From Lineus longissimus (taxonomy: Eukaryota > Nemertea > Pilidiophora > Heteronemertea > Lineidae): a stretch of 64,000 nucleotides of DNA. The position numbers were made by a program, and so were the translations under genes. This document shows, piece after piece, positions 11,887 to 25,800 of the stretch. Position 1 is the first letter of the stretch; each line of letters starts with the position of its first letter. The stretch lies in assembly GCF_910592395.1 (NCBI RefSeq), contig NC_088308.1, forward strand, positions 22,087,501 through 22,151,500. Reading direction: 5' to 3'. The notes below the pieces were generated by a model, which saw only the letters and a program-made list of their open reading frames with translations, was not told where the DNA came from and made no database searches.

Positions 11887-14800
11887 GGGCTGTGTTTGGG
11901 CTGGAGATTCACGTGTGCATAATCAAATATATATACCAAGGTGCTGTGTCGGTACTTGAAGTAAATTTATATAAACTGGGTGGTCTACGTTCTTCTGTTT
12001 AGTGACGATTCACATTTCGGCTTGAATGGGCCAGTGGATAAGAAATATGTGAGATGTCATGGGCATTAGGACAGATTCATAAGCATGTGCACGCACTCAC
12101 GATTGCTAAAACACAATTGTGTAGTGTACAACTGGACAGAGAGATATCTTTGGTCCATTCTTGCTGTCAGAGATTACGAGGATTATATCGGCCGCCGTAC
12201 CAAAAAGCTGTATTGTATATATGAATGCTTTAAGCAATAAAATATATATCGATAAGTATGGCGATTATGGCCAATTCAAACAGGGACGGAACCACATCAT
12301 GCAAGGATAGAATGTATGTCGAACATATGATTCTATTATGCGACATTGACAGTTATGGCCTCTACAGAACCAGGCATAATCTATCTGAATACAATGGGCC
12401 GGACAATTTTTCAAATGGTCATTTTCTACTTCTACACCGACCAAAAGTCATATTACCACGTACCTGAGCTGTTTTTGCTGTTCTGTCACAAACCGCCTGG
12501 ATTAAGTGACATTTCATATCCATTAGCCAAATGAAATATACCTGTATTTTTTTCCGCTAAAATACGATATCATCTACTGAATAGTGGCCTCGTCGAATTG
12601 ACGGAATGATCGGAATATAATGGAATATGACGGAACGTGATGAAATCACGATAAATCGTTTGAGGGAGTATAGGAGCAGGTAGCGCCGTACCAACATTAA
12701 TGATAAGAAAGGAGTTATTGTTTCGAGGGCAAGTCTGGCACGCATTCATCATGTGAGCAAAAACCAATCTGTGCCAACCTACCATGTATATGTCTGGCGC
12801 ACTCTTCACAGAAACCAGGTCATTATCTCCCGCTGGTCGTCCCTTGAACTAAAACATCTTTACGACAGTTTAAGACGTGATTTTATCATTGATATTCCAT
12901 TTTCTTCCGTTCCGTTCTGTCAATTCGATGAGACCAGAATCAAGTCCGCGTTGTTATCATTCTTGAATACGAGCTTCAAAATAACTGTACTTTTTAAAAA
13001 AAGTCCTCCATTCTTGATTAGATTAGTCACATGCTGCCGGCAGTGAACGCGGTATAACGTTATTCATTTTCACATCAAATCATCTTTTTCTATAACAGAA
13101 TTCATTCCTGTACCAATATGAATATCGATTTAGTTATTAAATTGATTTCTAGGAAGCAGAGACTTACCCCAGATTATCATTGCAATTATCGATTTTACGC
13201 AGCACCGGCCGCCGGTAATCAATAACCCGTCACGGGATTTTATTAGGGAAAGTTTGGGGAAAAAATTCATTGCTGGTTGTTGCTTTCGTCACCAATCGCT
13301 AAGGATAAAACGAATTTCGTTTGTTTTCAAAGCAAATGGGTGGCTGTTGACCGACTCGGACAGCGGTTGGTCTTAGAAAACCTCCCACGGTCTTTGTTTC
13401 GGTGAGGGAAATAATTTTTCCTGCCAAGATTAGGCATGCCTGGAGCATCATCGCCCCTGGTTCTAATTGGGGTCTTTGGCGGTGGCTCGAAGAACCGTCC
13501 ACATGTAAGTCATAGAAGAAACAGCAAGTACCTCAGCAAAACCAAGGTACAACGTATCAAAGTCAAGACTCAGTAACGAAGGCGCTTGTATCAGCCACCG
13601 AAGCGAATGACCAAGTCAAGAAGACAACTTGGTCTCTAATCGGAATCATGCTCTACACGATAATTGATTTTGTATACAGAGTCACCGATCAATCATCGGA
13701 GGTCTGGGACCCTGACAGGAGTGTGACGTCAATCTGACACCAGTGTAAGTCATTGCGACCTTCAGGATATTGACTCTTTAAGTGGGCATCTGATTTCATT
13801 TACATGTACATGTAGAGTGCGATGGAGCTAATCAATATACGTTTATTTGCCCTACCGTAGACCTATCGAACCCCATGAAAGCTCTTCTGTTGATCGATGT
13901 TATCAAAACTTGCGCGATAACCATTGATAAGATCGTAGAACAATGGGAATTTAGGCCTAGGTGCGAGTGGGCTTTGTATCGAGCTCGTGTAAAATTAACT
14001 CAGCCTCAAGGGGCAAATATGGTAGTGGTGAAAGTTGGCGGACAAAGTTACTGTGAGGGCTGAATGTGAAGTAGTTTAAAGGTTCATTTTGAAACCAAGC
14101 TTCGTTAGAGTCACAAGACGAACAGATGACGTAATGAATATTAAGCAAAGCGAACTCTAATATTTCAACCGAATTGCCGGAAATTTGGCTATGCTCTCTC
14201 ACATGCTGATTGAAAAAGACCGCTGGGAGAGAAATAATCGTATCAAAATAGCTCCGACATGCAAGAAGTAGACAGATCATCCCCTGCAACTCAATTAGCA
14301 AAGAACATGACACTGATTGAATTAGGAGTCACGCTAACCGATTTCTAAAAATAAAATTTAATTTACTTTAAAAGGGTTGCTTCTGTCACAAGCATATACA
14401 TTGTAGCCTCAGCTAACTTGCATAGGCAGTGTTTTCGTCGTCATGGACAGGAGCAGCGAACCATCGATGATAGATTAGCTTTGTTATAGCTTCTTGCCAC
14501 CATTAATTAATTTCCCTCGAAAAGCTCGACATTTCCCTATTGTTACCATGATGCTATAATCTGATTGATCGCACGAGCTAACAATATCCAATGATCTATG
14601 GACTTTTACCCCTGCCAGGAAAAGTGTGTTTTTATTCTTAACTATGCTAACAATGAACTAATTTGATACAAGTTGATGCTAATGTAAGGATGTAATGTTA
14701 AGAGCACGAAATTAGATGCGAACTTTACAACAACAAAAAACAGAACAATGGTCTATGTCTACATAATTTCTTCGGAAGTTTCTTTTTCAACGCAATTTGA

Positions 14801-17600
14801 TACACATTTATTGATTCTGCTTATGGAGGTGAAGGGATGCAGCATCTAACACACTAACTGTTGACCTGTCAGAAAGGTACTAAGTGAGGTATCCTGTAAC
14901 TGTTGCTGAGAGGACAGTGAAACTGATCACCTTCCGAACCTTTGAGAAACATATAGGTTGACCCTCAGAAGGCAGGCCTAACTTTTTTGTAGACATGCCG
15001 ACAATCAAAGGAAAATTTCAATTTTGACTATCGAAGTCATAAGAAAACACCTTGGTTTCTTCTTGTGGCCAAATCCATGCGCAGCACCGAGCAGAACAGA
15101 ATGAGAGATACGGTTCGAATAACTTCCTTTGGATACGTTCAATATAGCAAATATCAATATAGCAAATATCCGCAAATATGCGCATATCTGATGCATAAAA
15201 ATTTCCTCTAAGTAAAATCTTCGTGCTGAAGTGCACGCTAGCAACACCAAGAGCCTGGAAAACCGCAATAACCCTATCGTAACAACCCAATAAGGTCATA
15301 TTTGCGAATCCCATAAACTGAGTATTACGATAAACGTTGTCGCATCTACCGTGGCAATCGAGGTATCTAATAAAGTTTACCTGACGTTGCCATGGCAATA
15401 CCATGATCTCTATTAGCAACCAAAACACATTTTCCCTCGGCTATCATCAGTATTGTAGGGACCTAAGAGAAGGATGGTATAAGTCACCCGAGGTGTCACG
15501 TAGAAAGGTGTTTCCATCAATCAGATTATACCAACGACAGGGCTTGACTTCGTATAGAAGTGCGTTCACGACCTGGCGGAGAGCGGTTGATCGTGATTGC
15601 CGAGTCGTTGACCGCAAGGGCTGTCGATCGCAGCCGATATGTAGATAAGATAGTTGTTCAGTTATCATTGTTCAGTGATTTACAGCTTGAGGGATCACAA
15701 CTTTAGATACAGTATCCACAATTCAGCCATAAAATTTGTCTACTGTCTAAAAATGTCGGCATCAAAATAATTTGTTTCGAAGCCTCTATAAAAACTATTC
15801 AATTACAACATGTAGTTTTAAACAAGTGTTAGTATGTTGTGCCTCTTCTTTCAAATGACCGAGCTATATCATATACTTACATAGAAAATCGTCATTTTTC
15901 TCCTTACAAGTTGGGTTAGACCCGTACAAATGGCGCAATCACTTTTATAAAAGTTAATTGCTGCTCGTTAATCAAGGATTTCTTTCTGATGCGGACCTAG
16001 CTAATTGGGAGGCACGGGAAACAGGATGTTCGCGTGATAAAATGAGCCCCCAATTATCAATAATTGATCCTGCTCGTCATATTTCGTGAAAACGTAAGTA
16101 AACCGTAGGGTGCTGATTTGAGTTCCTCCTGAAAAAGAAGAAGAGATTCTCTTTTTGGTCGGCTCTGTCCGTCGTTATTAGTTGGTAATTTGATGTACGT
16201 GTTTTAAAGGGATTCCTTGGCATTTGGGGATAACCTCAAAGCTCGGACTTTTCCCGGACAACATTGGGAAAATCTTGGAAAACATGGAGAAATCTCGGAA
16301 AATATGCACGTTCTTCAACCATCGAATTGATGTGATGGATATGAATATGATGTTTTGACCAACGAGTAAAGGTTACCTTGTGGCATCTGAGAATACAGTG
16401 TTGTTGTTCAATAAGGACCTTGCTTCACCCAGTTCCGTCGGTGAGATCGTGGAAAATATTGTTCATACGGCTCGGGGGCTGCTTCCCACTGGATCCATTG
16501 ATCCAACTACGGCATGCAATCCCACTTCAACGTGCTACTGATTGCAGCAAGCGGTTTCTACTTATATTTAGGTGCACTGTCTGGCTTGTCTTCTGCCCTT
16601 GCTGCATGGCAGTCATGAGAGAGGAATCCGACCTTATCGATGGCTGAATGATTGCATATTGCTCGGTCATACACCCTGAAAAATCATTAAGATTGATCGG
16701 GTTTTTGTCAAGGTTGAGCTACACGGGTCATTTCCCAGAGCAGTCCAAATCAGGAAATCTATTGCAGATCAATGAGAGAGATTAGCGCATCGCTTCGAAT
16801 CGTTTCAAAGACAATCGAAGGCCATAGCGATCTAATGAGATGGAAGGGGAGAGAATGTCACGCTTCTTTCAGCGCATTTTATGAAGTATCTATCAATAGT
16901 AGCTGATAATTTCCATTTATTCAATCATTGATTGTAAAAGAACTATATCTGAGTCCGATCTCGTTCAGTTATGATCGATCCTAAGAGGGGTATGTTGACA
17001 GGTTCAAGCTGTGTCATATTTCAATTACAATGTACCTACAGGTGTTGTGGACATATCATTGAGGCTTCGAATCCGGCCCTCACGTGACTGATATTTGGAC
17101 AGATGCACAGTGGTCAATATGTAATAACCTCACTGACCTTACTAAAGAAAAAGAATTCCACGTGTACATACAGTGTCAGAGTAAATTGTACCATACGTAT
17201 ATGTATGTGTACATTTGTATGGCGTTCGAGATAGTTGTTGTCTGCACGAGTCTTGCCCACTCTAGTTCGTTTCCTCTGAATCTCAGTTTATACTGGTGTT
17301 GATCACATCCGCAGACATCACCCCTCAGACCTGGCGACAATAGAATCCTATGAATATCATATCAGTGGAAAGGAACAATCTAAATAAACAAACTAAGACG
17401 TATGTTACCCTGAGGAGGCTGCATAACACTACAGACACATTCCAATCAACAGGATTTCTGCCATGGTATGCACCTTTATGTGCTATGTATCCCGAAGGAA
17501 TCGTCTGCAATTTCTAAAGTAATTGGCTCAGTTCACTAATTTAAAATTCCAATTGTCTTGTCCAGGCTGAAGGAAAGTAATTATTGCCCGGCGTCTTTGT

Positions 17601-17624
17601 TTTCTTCTTCTTCTTCTTCTTCCT
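17601..17624. repeat. TTC microsatellite within a pyrimidine-rich tract
   Basis: A (TTC)n run is followed by a further CT-rich stretch to about 17,690, giving a polypyrimidine tract on the plus strand. Confidence 0.85.
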
Positions 17625-20600
17625 CAACTTCCCATTATTATTCTCCTCCCTTTCTCCTCCTTATTCCTCTTCTTCAACTTCTCAGATGGACAGGTATCCT
17701 TTCGAAAAGAAGGTGTTTGAGCTTTTGAAAAACCATTGAAGGTTTTTTGGTCAACGCAGATTTGTACTTCGTAGAGCTTTTACAGAAAAATGAAAAACCG
17801 CTAACGGTTTTTGTGACTCTGAAAGCGCTTCAAAGGTTTTTTATTTTGCCGAAAACCCGTAACCGACGAGGTACATGTACATACATGTATGTATTGACCA
17901 AATGTCTTTTGGAAGCTCCAATACATTTCCTTTGAGTGATAACATGGTAAAAATAAGGGCGCAGGCGTTTTGATGAACTCTGTGACGTTGCTTAATTCGC
18001 GGCCTACTCGATGTACTGCGTCTTTCGTCTTTCTACTGACAAAGTTATAAATATCGAGATGTTAATTCGATGGTTTCCAGATACTTTTCTGATTATTTCT
18101 GATCTTTATGTGCTGTGTTTCTCTCTTTGCAGGTAAGTAAAGTAACCCCATTAAGTCCGAGCAAAGGTAGGGCGTAAGAAAACAAAATACAAAATGTAGT
18201 AATACACGGACAGATATCATATGGCAAAAAAAGTTCTTTCGTATGTGTCTTAGGAAAAACCCATTAATACTTCAAACGTGTTCCACTCCTGTTCTAAAAG
18301 TACACACCAACATGTAGAAACCATCGATGAGCGAGAAAAGAAGTTTGGCATAGCAATACCGACATTTCCGTGATATTGTTGGATCCCTTCTTGACAAACA
18401 ATGTTTTAAAAAGTCTATCAATCTCTGGTGGAAAATTTAAAAAAAATATTATTCGAAGTGCAATGCAATTGTTTAAAGTGACTAATTGCTTATAGCATCG
18501 ATGTTGCGCTTACCAAATCCACAGATTAGCCAGCAGGTATAGTTCGAAAGACAGATGTATTTCCGCTCTCGGCCTAATTACATTGTACTGACATGCAGTA
18601 CTCTTCGTACCACGACAAGATTAAGACGCCACAAGGGCTTCTCTTGATGCATTAGGATATCTACTAGGTTTCTTTTATGAATGGAAGGCGCATTATCTCT
18701 AAACTGACTGTGGATAACAAGCGCTAATTGATGCATTAAATCACTTTTATCTCACACATTGAGCGCCGAGCGTGTTTTTCAAAGCAATAACAAATATTGT
18801 TTTGGTATTTTATATTTCATATTTGTGGTTTATAGTCTGATACTGCAATTAAATATTTTTACAGCGTTTATTATCGCGGATTTCGCTAGATTTGCGAGAA
18901 AAAACTTTTTTGATTGGAAACACGAATTCTAGCGGTGTTTGGGTGGGCTGCCAATACCTCTTCCTTAAACCACGTTGATATCGCGTTCCCGCTTTTCTTT
19001 GTGTTTCAACGCGTGGGAAGTACATGCATATGTTCACAAATCTAATTATCGTTTGGCAAGAAAGACCGCCTCAGGCCATGTAAACATGTTTTGAACTTGA
19101 AACTTGCACAAAAAGCCATAGGGCAAAACATAATACAGTTAAGGCTCGTTGTGATGGTTAACTTTGTACAGATTGCGCTGAGTCATATGAGAAATGCCAA
19201 TAATTTTTCCTTCTCATGCATTGTTTTTGCATGCAAATTCTTCGACTTACATGTACCATGTACTCGAAAAATGTGCATAGAATGCGTATGTGCAATGTAA
19301 ATACTTATATTGGAGCTGAATAGTGCTTTTGGTGTATGATACCAAGAAGTAATGTAGACTAGTCTTTATTTTATTCTTAATGTTGATGATCCCAAAGTCT
19401 CCGGTGATACAATCCCTCACCTTCTAAAAGCAACATTTTGTAAAAAAAATTACAAGTATTTACATGTGTAGTGTGCAATTTACATGTCGATATCAAAATA
19501 TCTTTCATTTCCTCAGCGAGCATACGTACATGTATACGCATACTTACTTATATGTTTATCATGCTAAATGTCAGAATTAATTTAGAATGAATTGTAATTA
19601 AAATTTAAATTGCATGTTGAAAACGGAAACAGATATGTGGGTGTAACCCTCCTTGTTTGAGTTTCGTCGCCATTTGAAAAAAAGTAGATCAAACCATAGA
19701 GATGGTTTTGAGAAGCTTATGAAACATGAAGCCAATGAGATAAACAACAAAACAAACAAACTAACCACTCTACTGCGTTGTTGTTAGAAGAGGAACTTCC
19801 ATTGATGCCTGTTTTTCAGAAAAGATATCTGTTATAATAGGCCCAAGGCGTAGGAGTCGATGCTAGTACATTATTAAACAACAATGGCGGCTATGAGGTC
19901 AAGGGCAGAGGAAACTGAATAGAGGCTGCGTGTTATTTTCAAAAGACAAGACGCTGATGATGACAAAACTAGTATCAGGAAAACGTGGTATGTTCCATTC
20001 TACGATGTTATGCCCAAACACAGGTCAGGGTAATGTGAAGGACTCACAGCCAAGCTTCACGCTATCAACAAGATTAAGTATAGCGTTTCCCATCAGCAAG
20101 AGATGTTATGCTGTCGACTCCGAGTGAATTATTGGCAATGAGAAGCTATCGGATTTTGATATTTCTTTTTTTCTAGTCTTGTGATGTATTAACCTTCCAG
20201 CATTACTGATAAAAACAATGACCCCAATTTTCTGATATCGGCCATTACTTTGTCTGGATGGCCATATTATGGTATTATCCGGCTGTTTTGCCGCCAGCTG
20301 GCCCGCATGGATGATATCGAATTGATATGGCTCAGCGCAGCGGAATGACAGTCATTTTGTCAAGCAAAGTGGTATGCAAAAAATAGACATTGATGTCTTA
20401 TGTGGTCTTCCTAGGTCGAAAGGCATATCTTTATCAAGGTATTTTACCCTGATGATCTACCTGAATCGCTTGTGATAAGCTCTTCCTTAGCACTATACTC
20501 ATGTACATACATGTACTCATGCCATGCACTTATTGTGCAAAAGGTATGCTAATATTGCTTTTTCTCCGACGAGTTAACTCCAACACCCAATCTCTGCCCC

Positions 20601-22050
20601 AGCTGCAACTACTGACAGCATCATCCCATGCATTTAATTGATTTTCCGCTTGGACATCTTCCCGTCAGAAATTGAATTCCGTTTAATTCAAACTGTTCGA
20701 TTTCCAATAATGTCAATAATGTAGGAAAGTGGATATTCTGCGAGTTGGAATAAGACTGTTCATGCAATTCTTGCCGTTTTATTCAATTGTTACTTTACTC
20801 TCTGTATTCCATTTGACATACAGTGTCAACCTCCACGTGGTTATGACTTTGCCTGTGGTTTTGATTATCATATCAGCACACATGTATGTCCTTCTTCTCC
20901 AACGTTTGATGGCGTTTCAGGTCACTATTTTGAATTGGACGCTGTGGTGATCATGACGCAGGTGGTATGATTGTACCACGTTATCTTAATCGTTCATTTT
21001 AGGATATAATCAATTTACTGAAACGTTTAAACTTGTGAATGTCGTGATCGGGAAATAGGAAATTTCCAACCTTCGTTTTCCAAATAAACCTGTGTGAACG
21101 GATTTCTTTAGAAGTGACTCTGATACCTTTGATATCACGCGAAGATCGTGTTGTTTCGTTTACATGGGTCATGAGCGCTTCCACTACGTTTGTCGAATTA
21201 ATTAAGCGAGGGAAAGATGTTGACACTCCGCTAGTGTTCATCGGGAATTGTCAAGCATGCTTACATGATTAGAGGGACAGGTAGCTGATCATCGAAATGG
21301 CTAGAGAGCCGAAACAAGTCAACAAGGCATGTTCGCAATACTAAATGAAAATTCCTGGCAATCGAGTTTGAGAGCACTGACCGCTCGTCTAGACAAGCAG
21401 ATAAAATCTTCATGATTGGTACTTCCGCCCTTACAAATCCGGCAATAAGACTGTCAAAGCGTTCCATTCCAAGGTCTGCCATCCATTGCTACATATCATG
21501 AATTAAAATTCGTGTCACTTGATAAAGTCCTAATTAGATTAAAAGCGTCATATTTATTGCACTTAGCCACTTCCTTCCAAGACGCCCTTGAAGATCGCCT
21601 GTCATTTTGACATCCGACAGTTTTCAATTACGCATGCGCAGTTACGTTAGTGTCACGTTAAGTTTGGAAGTGAGAGCTGCGCTACATGTATCTCTAGTAA
21701 TTTGTGGGCAGGAATCCACTCAGATTGTCAGACAGTCTCATTCATTTCGCCAGTCAGGAAGCTACAACTTATAAGCGGCTGGTAAATACCAATACCAATA
21801 TCGTTGTATATATATCTCATGGTATAACGCCTGGTCAGGCTGGTCAAGAAGAGAGGTGGAAAGAGTTTAGCATGAATAGATTGACTGCGTTCACAACGTT
21901 TTTTACTGTTGAAAAGAAAAAGGAGTCAGTAAGAATCTCACAAACCAGGTTCGGTTGCATCGCCGTTCAAATGAACGAAATGTGAGATTTTTTATTCTTC
22001 TTGATCAGTTTAAAAAATCTATATATTCGCCTGTCAAACGCTGCAATGAA

Positions 22051-22876
22051 GTGGGTACCTATGGCAAGCCAAAGCGGAATTTATTCAAGACCGTGGAATT
22101 ACTATTCAAGAAGTTAAATATATGTTCAAGACCAAAATATGTTTAATCCTGAATCAAATATTGTCAACCTTGAATCAAATATTGTCAACCTTGAACAAAA
22201 TATATTCAACCTTGAACAAAATATATTCAAGACTCACGTGACCATATTCAAGACGCACGTGACCACAAAAATTGATGACGTAGTTGCTCATGTTTTGATG
22301 CTTTACGGACTTTCCCGAACCCGCGTCCGGACTTTCCCGAACCCATGGTACTGGTGTTGCGTTTCGGAGCTCGAATTGTTCGCACGAGGTTTTGACACAT
22401 GGTTGTACACGTACCTAGCCGCCTACACCTGACATGTACTGTAATCCTACACATCATGACATGGATGCCGAGTGAATGTCAGAGTCGATACATGTTTCAC
22501 AGACATCAGGCAAATTATAGGTTCAAAATGCGCAATGCCTGTCGTGAAACAGAACGCATCGGAAGTACCACAGATTCTACGCTCTACGTCATCAATTTTG
22601 TGGTCACGTGCGTCTTGAATATGGTCACGTGAGTCTTGAATATATTTTGTTCAAGGTTGAATATATTTTGTTCAAGGTTGGACATATTTTATTCAAGGTT
22701 GAACATATTTTATTCAAGGTTGAACATATTTTATTCAAGGTTGAAAACATTTGATTCAAGGTTGAACATATTTTAGTCTTGAACATATATTTCCTTCTTG
22801 AACTTATATTTAACTTCTTGAATGGTAATTCTAAAGTCTTGAATAAATTCCGCTTTGGCTTGCCATAGGTACCTAC
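22051..22876. mobile_element. Large foldback element with internal short tandem repeats
   Basis: The left end (GGTACCTATGGCAAGCC, from 22054) and the right end (GGCTTGCCATAGGTACC) are inverted copies. The inversion continues inward through AAAGCGGAATTTATTCAAGAC / GTCTTGAATAAATTCCGC, a block of roughly 20-23 bp units (TTGAACAAAATATATTCAACC type), and ACGTGACC..ATTGATGACGTAG / CTACGTCATCAAT..GGTCACGT. The arms are about 233 bp (22051-22283) and 294 bp (22583-22876), because the right arm has extra unit copies. The 299-bp centre has a doubled 'GGACTTTCCCGAACCC' segment. No transposase is seen. I infer a foldback-type DNA element; no clear target-site duplication was found. Confidence 0.75.
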
Positions 22877-25800
22877 ATGTAAGTCATATCACGTTTGCCA
22901 TGTCGTGGAGGTGGTGACAATCTCCAGACCACACGAACTCTTGGCCATTTGAATTAGTAATCCGAACCGAATCCGACTAAAAAAAGATATGCTAAAAAAC
23001 TTATTGAAAGGTTGAACTGATATTACTGCCTCTGGCAGTCTCTTGGGGTCAACAATATGCCCAAGCGATCTTCATGTTACACAAAAGTTTTTTTTCTCTC
23101 GAAAGTGCTTGATTGAGAGGCTGTCTATCAAGGGTGTTACCGGTTCTTACTTGAAGAGGAAATTGATGGCGATGGTAATAAGTGTCTTAGACAGCTTCCG
23201 ATGCAAGAAGTGTACTCGTGATATTGGTTGAATGGACTTGTCAACTGCTTGAAGGAACTACAATTTAGGAAAGTGTTACCAGTCTGTCATGGTTGTAATG
23301 GGGTGCAACTGAACATTATGATCAGTTAAATTATTGGTACGTGTCCAATAAAAGTGAGCTATATGGCGCCAATGGCTACTTTCTATCGGTGACTTCCCCA
23401 AGCCAAAGACGGAACTATCATAACAGTTGTGATCTCTTGAGGTAAATCACAAAACCAATTGCTGACTTAAAATAAGTACTGTTAAGAGCTGCATGAATAT
23501 ATGAAAAAAAATGGACAGTATAAAAACTTGGTGATACTAACTATACAAGGGGTTAGCGCGCACTAAAACGGTTTCAGCACAACTGTAGCTTCCAGTGATT
23601 AAAGAGTTAATCACCACTGCATCTTGATCAAAACCTGCTTTATTTTCTGTGTGACTGGGTTCATATGCGAAACGAAGGACATCATTGAGCGCATTGTATT
23701 TATCAGTCGACAGAGACAAATATGGTATCAAATAGGCGTGGGTCTTATAAGGATTGATGGAGAGTGGGTTGAAATAGACGGGCCAAGGTCTTTGTTGTCA
23801 GTCTTATCAGCAGTGTATGACCGGTCTTATGATGAAGAATGGTAACCATCGGCCGTATCCGGCGCACTAAGATTACCATTTCTTGACATTATTATCATCA
23901 TCCAACTCTGTTCCGAAAATTGTTGGTTTCGCTGGGCTGTAGGGCATGTCACTTCTTCTTCTTCGTCTTCCTCGAGGTCTGAATGCGACTTATACATCTT
24001 GTATGTGATACTACATGTACACGACACAGTTCAAGGGGTAATTCAGATAGCTCTACAAATAAGGTCTGTGGTTCTAGCCCTGGCTCCAATTAGAGGTTAT
24101 CAGCCTATCATGCAGATCGTTTCTCCGATTTTCAAATGTGTTCTCAATTTCTGATAGAAGTGGGCTTCTGTGTACAAGCCGACGCTCATTTCTTTAAAAT
24201 TGATATAAATCGCATCGTGTCTCACCTGACCAGTTCAGTGTTTGTCTTATTTTTTGCTGTAGGTTTTCTGATTTACTATCTCCATAAGTATTACGGCAAC
24301 AGTAGAAAAAGGTTGTACTAACCGACACATGCCACCCGATCAAGCCATCAGAAACCGTTCACAGTTCCTTTGGGGCCTGTCAATCCACCCACACCATTTA
24401 TCACAAAAGAGCTTTGCAATACCCTCGAGGTCACTTCGCGCTGTAGAGTAAGATATCCATAGGCTGGTTTTGCAACACGCTCGAACCACGAACTACGAAG
24501 ATCTGTCGTGTTATTATGTCTTATGCCTTAAACATCCTTTTTTACAAGGTATGGCAAAAAACGATATATCGGTATGGGCACCATCCATATGGGAGAGTTT
24601 CCATCCTCAACGAACGGTTATACTTGTACATTGTATATGTACCTATTTTATAGTGCAAGTCCATGTATTCCTATAACCTCAAAGGGTGTCTCACACGTTA
24701 ATTGCGCGGCATCCGCGCTATAATCACAATCATCATCAAACCGCGGAGCTTCAGGCGGAGATAACGGGAGTGTTTCATATCTAGCTCGTAGTGATGTCCT
24801 CAGCTGGGTGAGGTCAGGTGAGTTGTGCTGACGTCAGACTGGGAGCCAGATAAATCAGGAATCCATGTACTGAAACAACTCAGATTAACTCCATGTGATT
24901 CTGATGTAACTGTTAAAAATATGGCATGCACACCCATGACATATATATAAACAGTGCCGTTTATACACGACACGAAAAAAGCGACATCATATAATTCACC
25001 TCACATCGGATAGAATGTCCGTGTAAACGCCGCACAAAACTTGATTGTTCAGGAATATTCTATTGAATAACCACAGTCATGAGAGTCGCCAAGTCGGATC
25101 GAAGACGAAGGAATCCATAGCCAAAGCCCCTCGACTTAAGAGATGTCTCTTCAAAACTCCCCCAGGGGACACAATCAATCGTCCGCCCGATCGACATTCC
25201 AAAGCGCGACGGTCAAGCAGAATTCCATTTCTTCAGTTGGCCCGGGGATTTGACAGCTGAATTGGTCAGATACCTGAATTGCTTCGTTCTGAGGTCGCGC
25301 CATGGCTCACCCTGTCAAGAAAACCTTGATCGTCTGACTGGCATAATTTTATTTCTTTGAGCGGGCCTCGGGATGTGGCATGATCGTGGCATCATTTGGC
25401 GTATGGAGCTGAATAAGTCGAATTCTCGATCTTTGACAGAAAGCGTCATGTTTTCTGATCCCGATTGTCCGGCGAAATTCGATTTCTTCTAAGGGATGCG
25501 GTATGGCGTTGTGGCATCCTTTGTTGAAGATGCGGAATGCTTTGACGAGGGTCTTTGACTGCTCGCCGCATGATTTGAGGTTCATGTCAAGACAAGCTGC
25601 ACATAATGTAGAACGGCGGCAAGGCCGCGCGTCGCGTCGAAAATTCAGTGCTTGGATTGTACTCATTTCATTTTATTTATTATCTGACTTTTGACACGAC
25701 AACGACATTTTTGTGGCCAAACCACTCCTTTGCGATGTTGTAGCATCAATTAGAATAACAAAAAAATGCTTTATGCTATTTCGCGTGGCGATATTTGCGT

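Larger units (their letters stand above)
8003..22050. other. Gene-poor stretch without recognisable genes
   Basis: Across about 14 kb I find no frame with a conserved domain and no RNA gene. The strand-independent AT-rich sequence includes many ATTA/TAATTA and GATA motifs. Simple repeats are a C18 run (11869-11886) and a TTC repeat (17601-17624). The longest frames (for example 118 codons at 13957-14313 minus and 136 codons at 15018-15428 minus) have no domain and no flanking splice logic. Confidence 0.45.

Noticed and set aside
22139-22457. Frames of 97 and 69 codons, one with repeated NLESNIVNLE phrases
   Set aside because: The repeats come from the short tandem units of the foldback element arms.
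25349-25666. 105-codon minus frame with several cysteines
   Set aside because: The cysteine spacing matches no zinc finger or secreted-domain pattern I know, and there is no splice or neighbour support.
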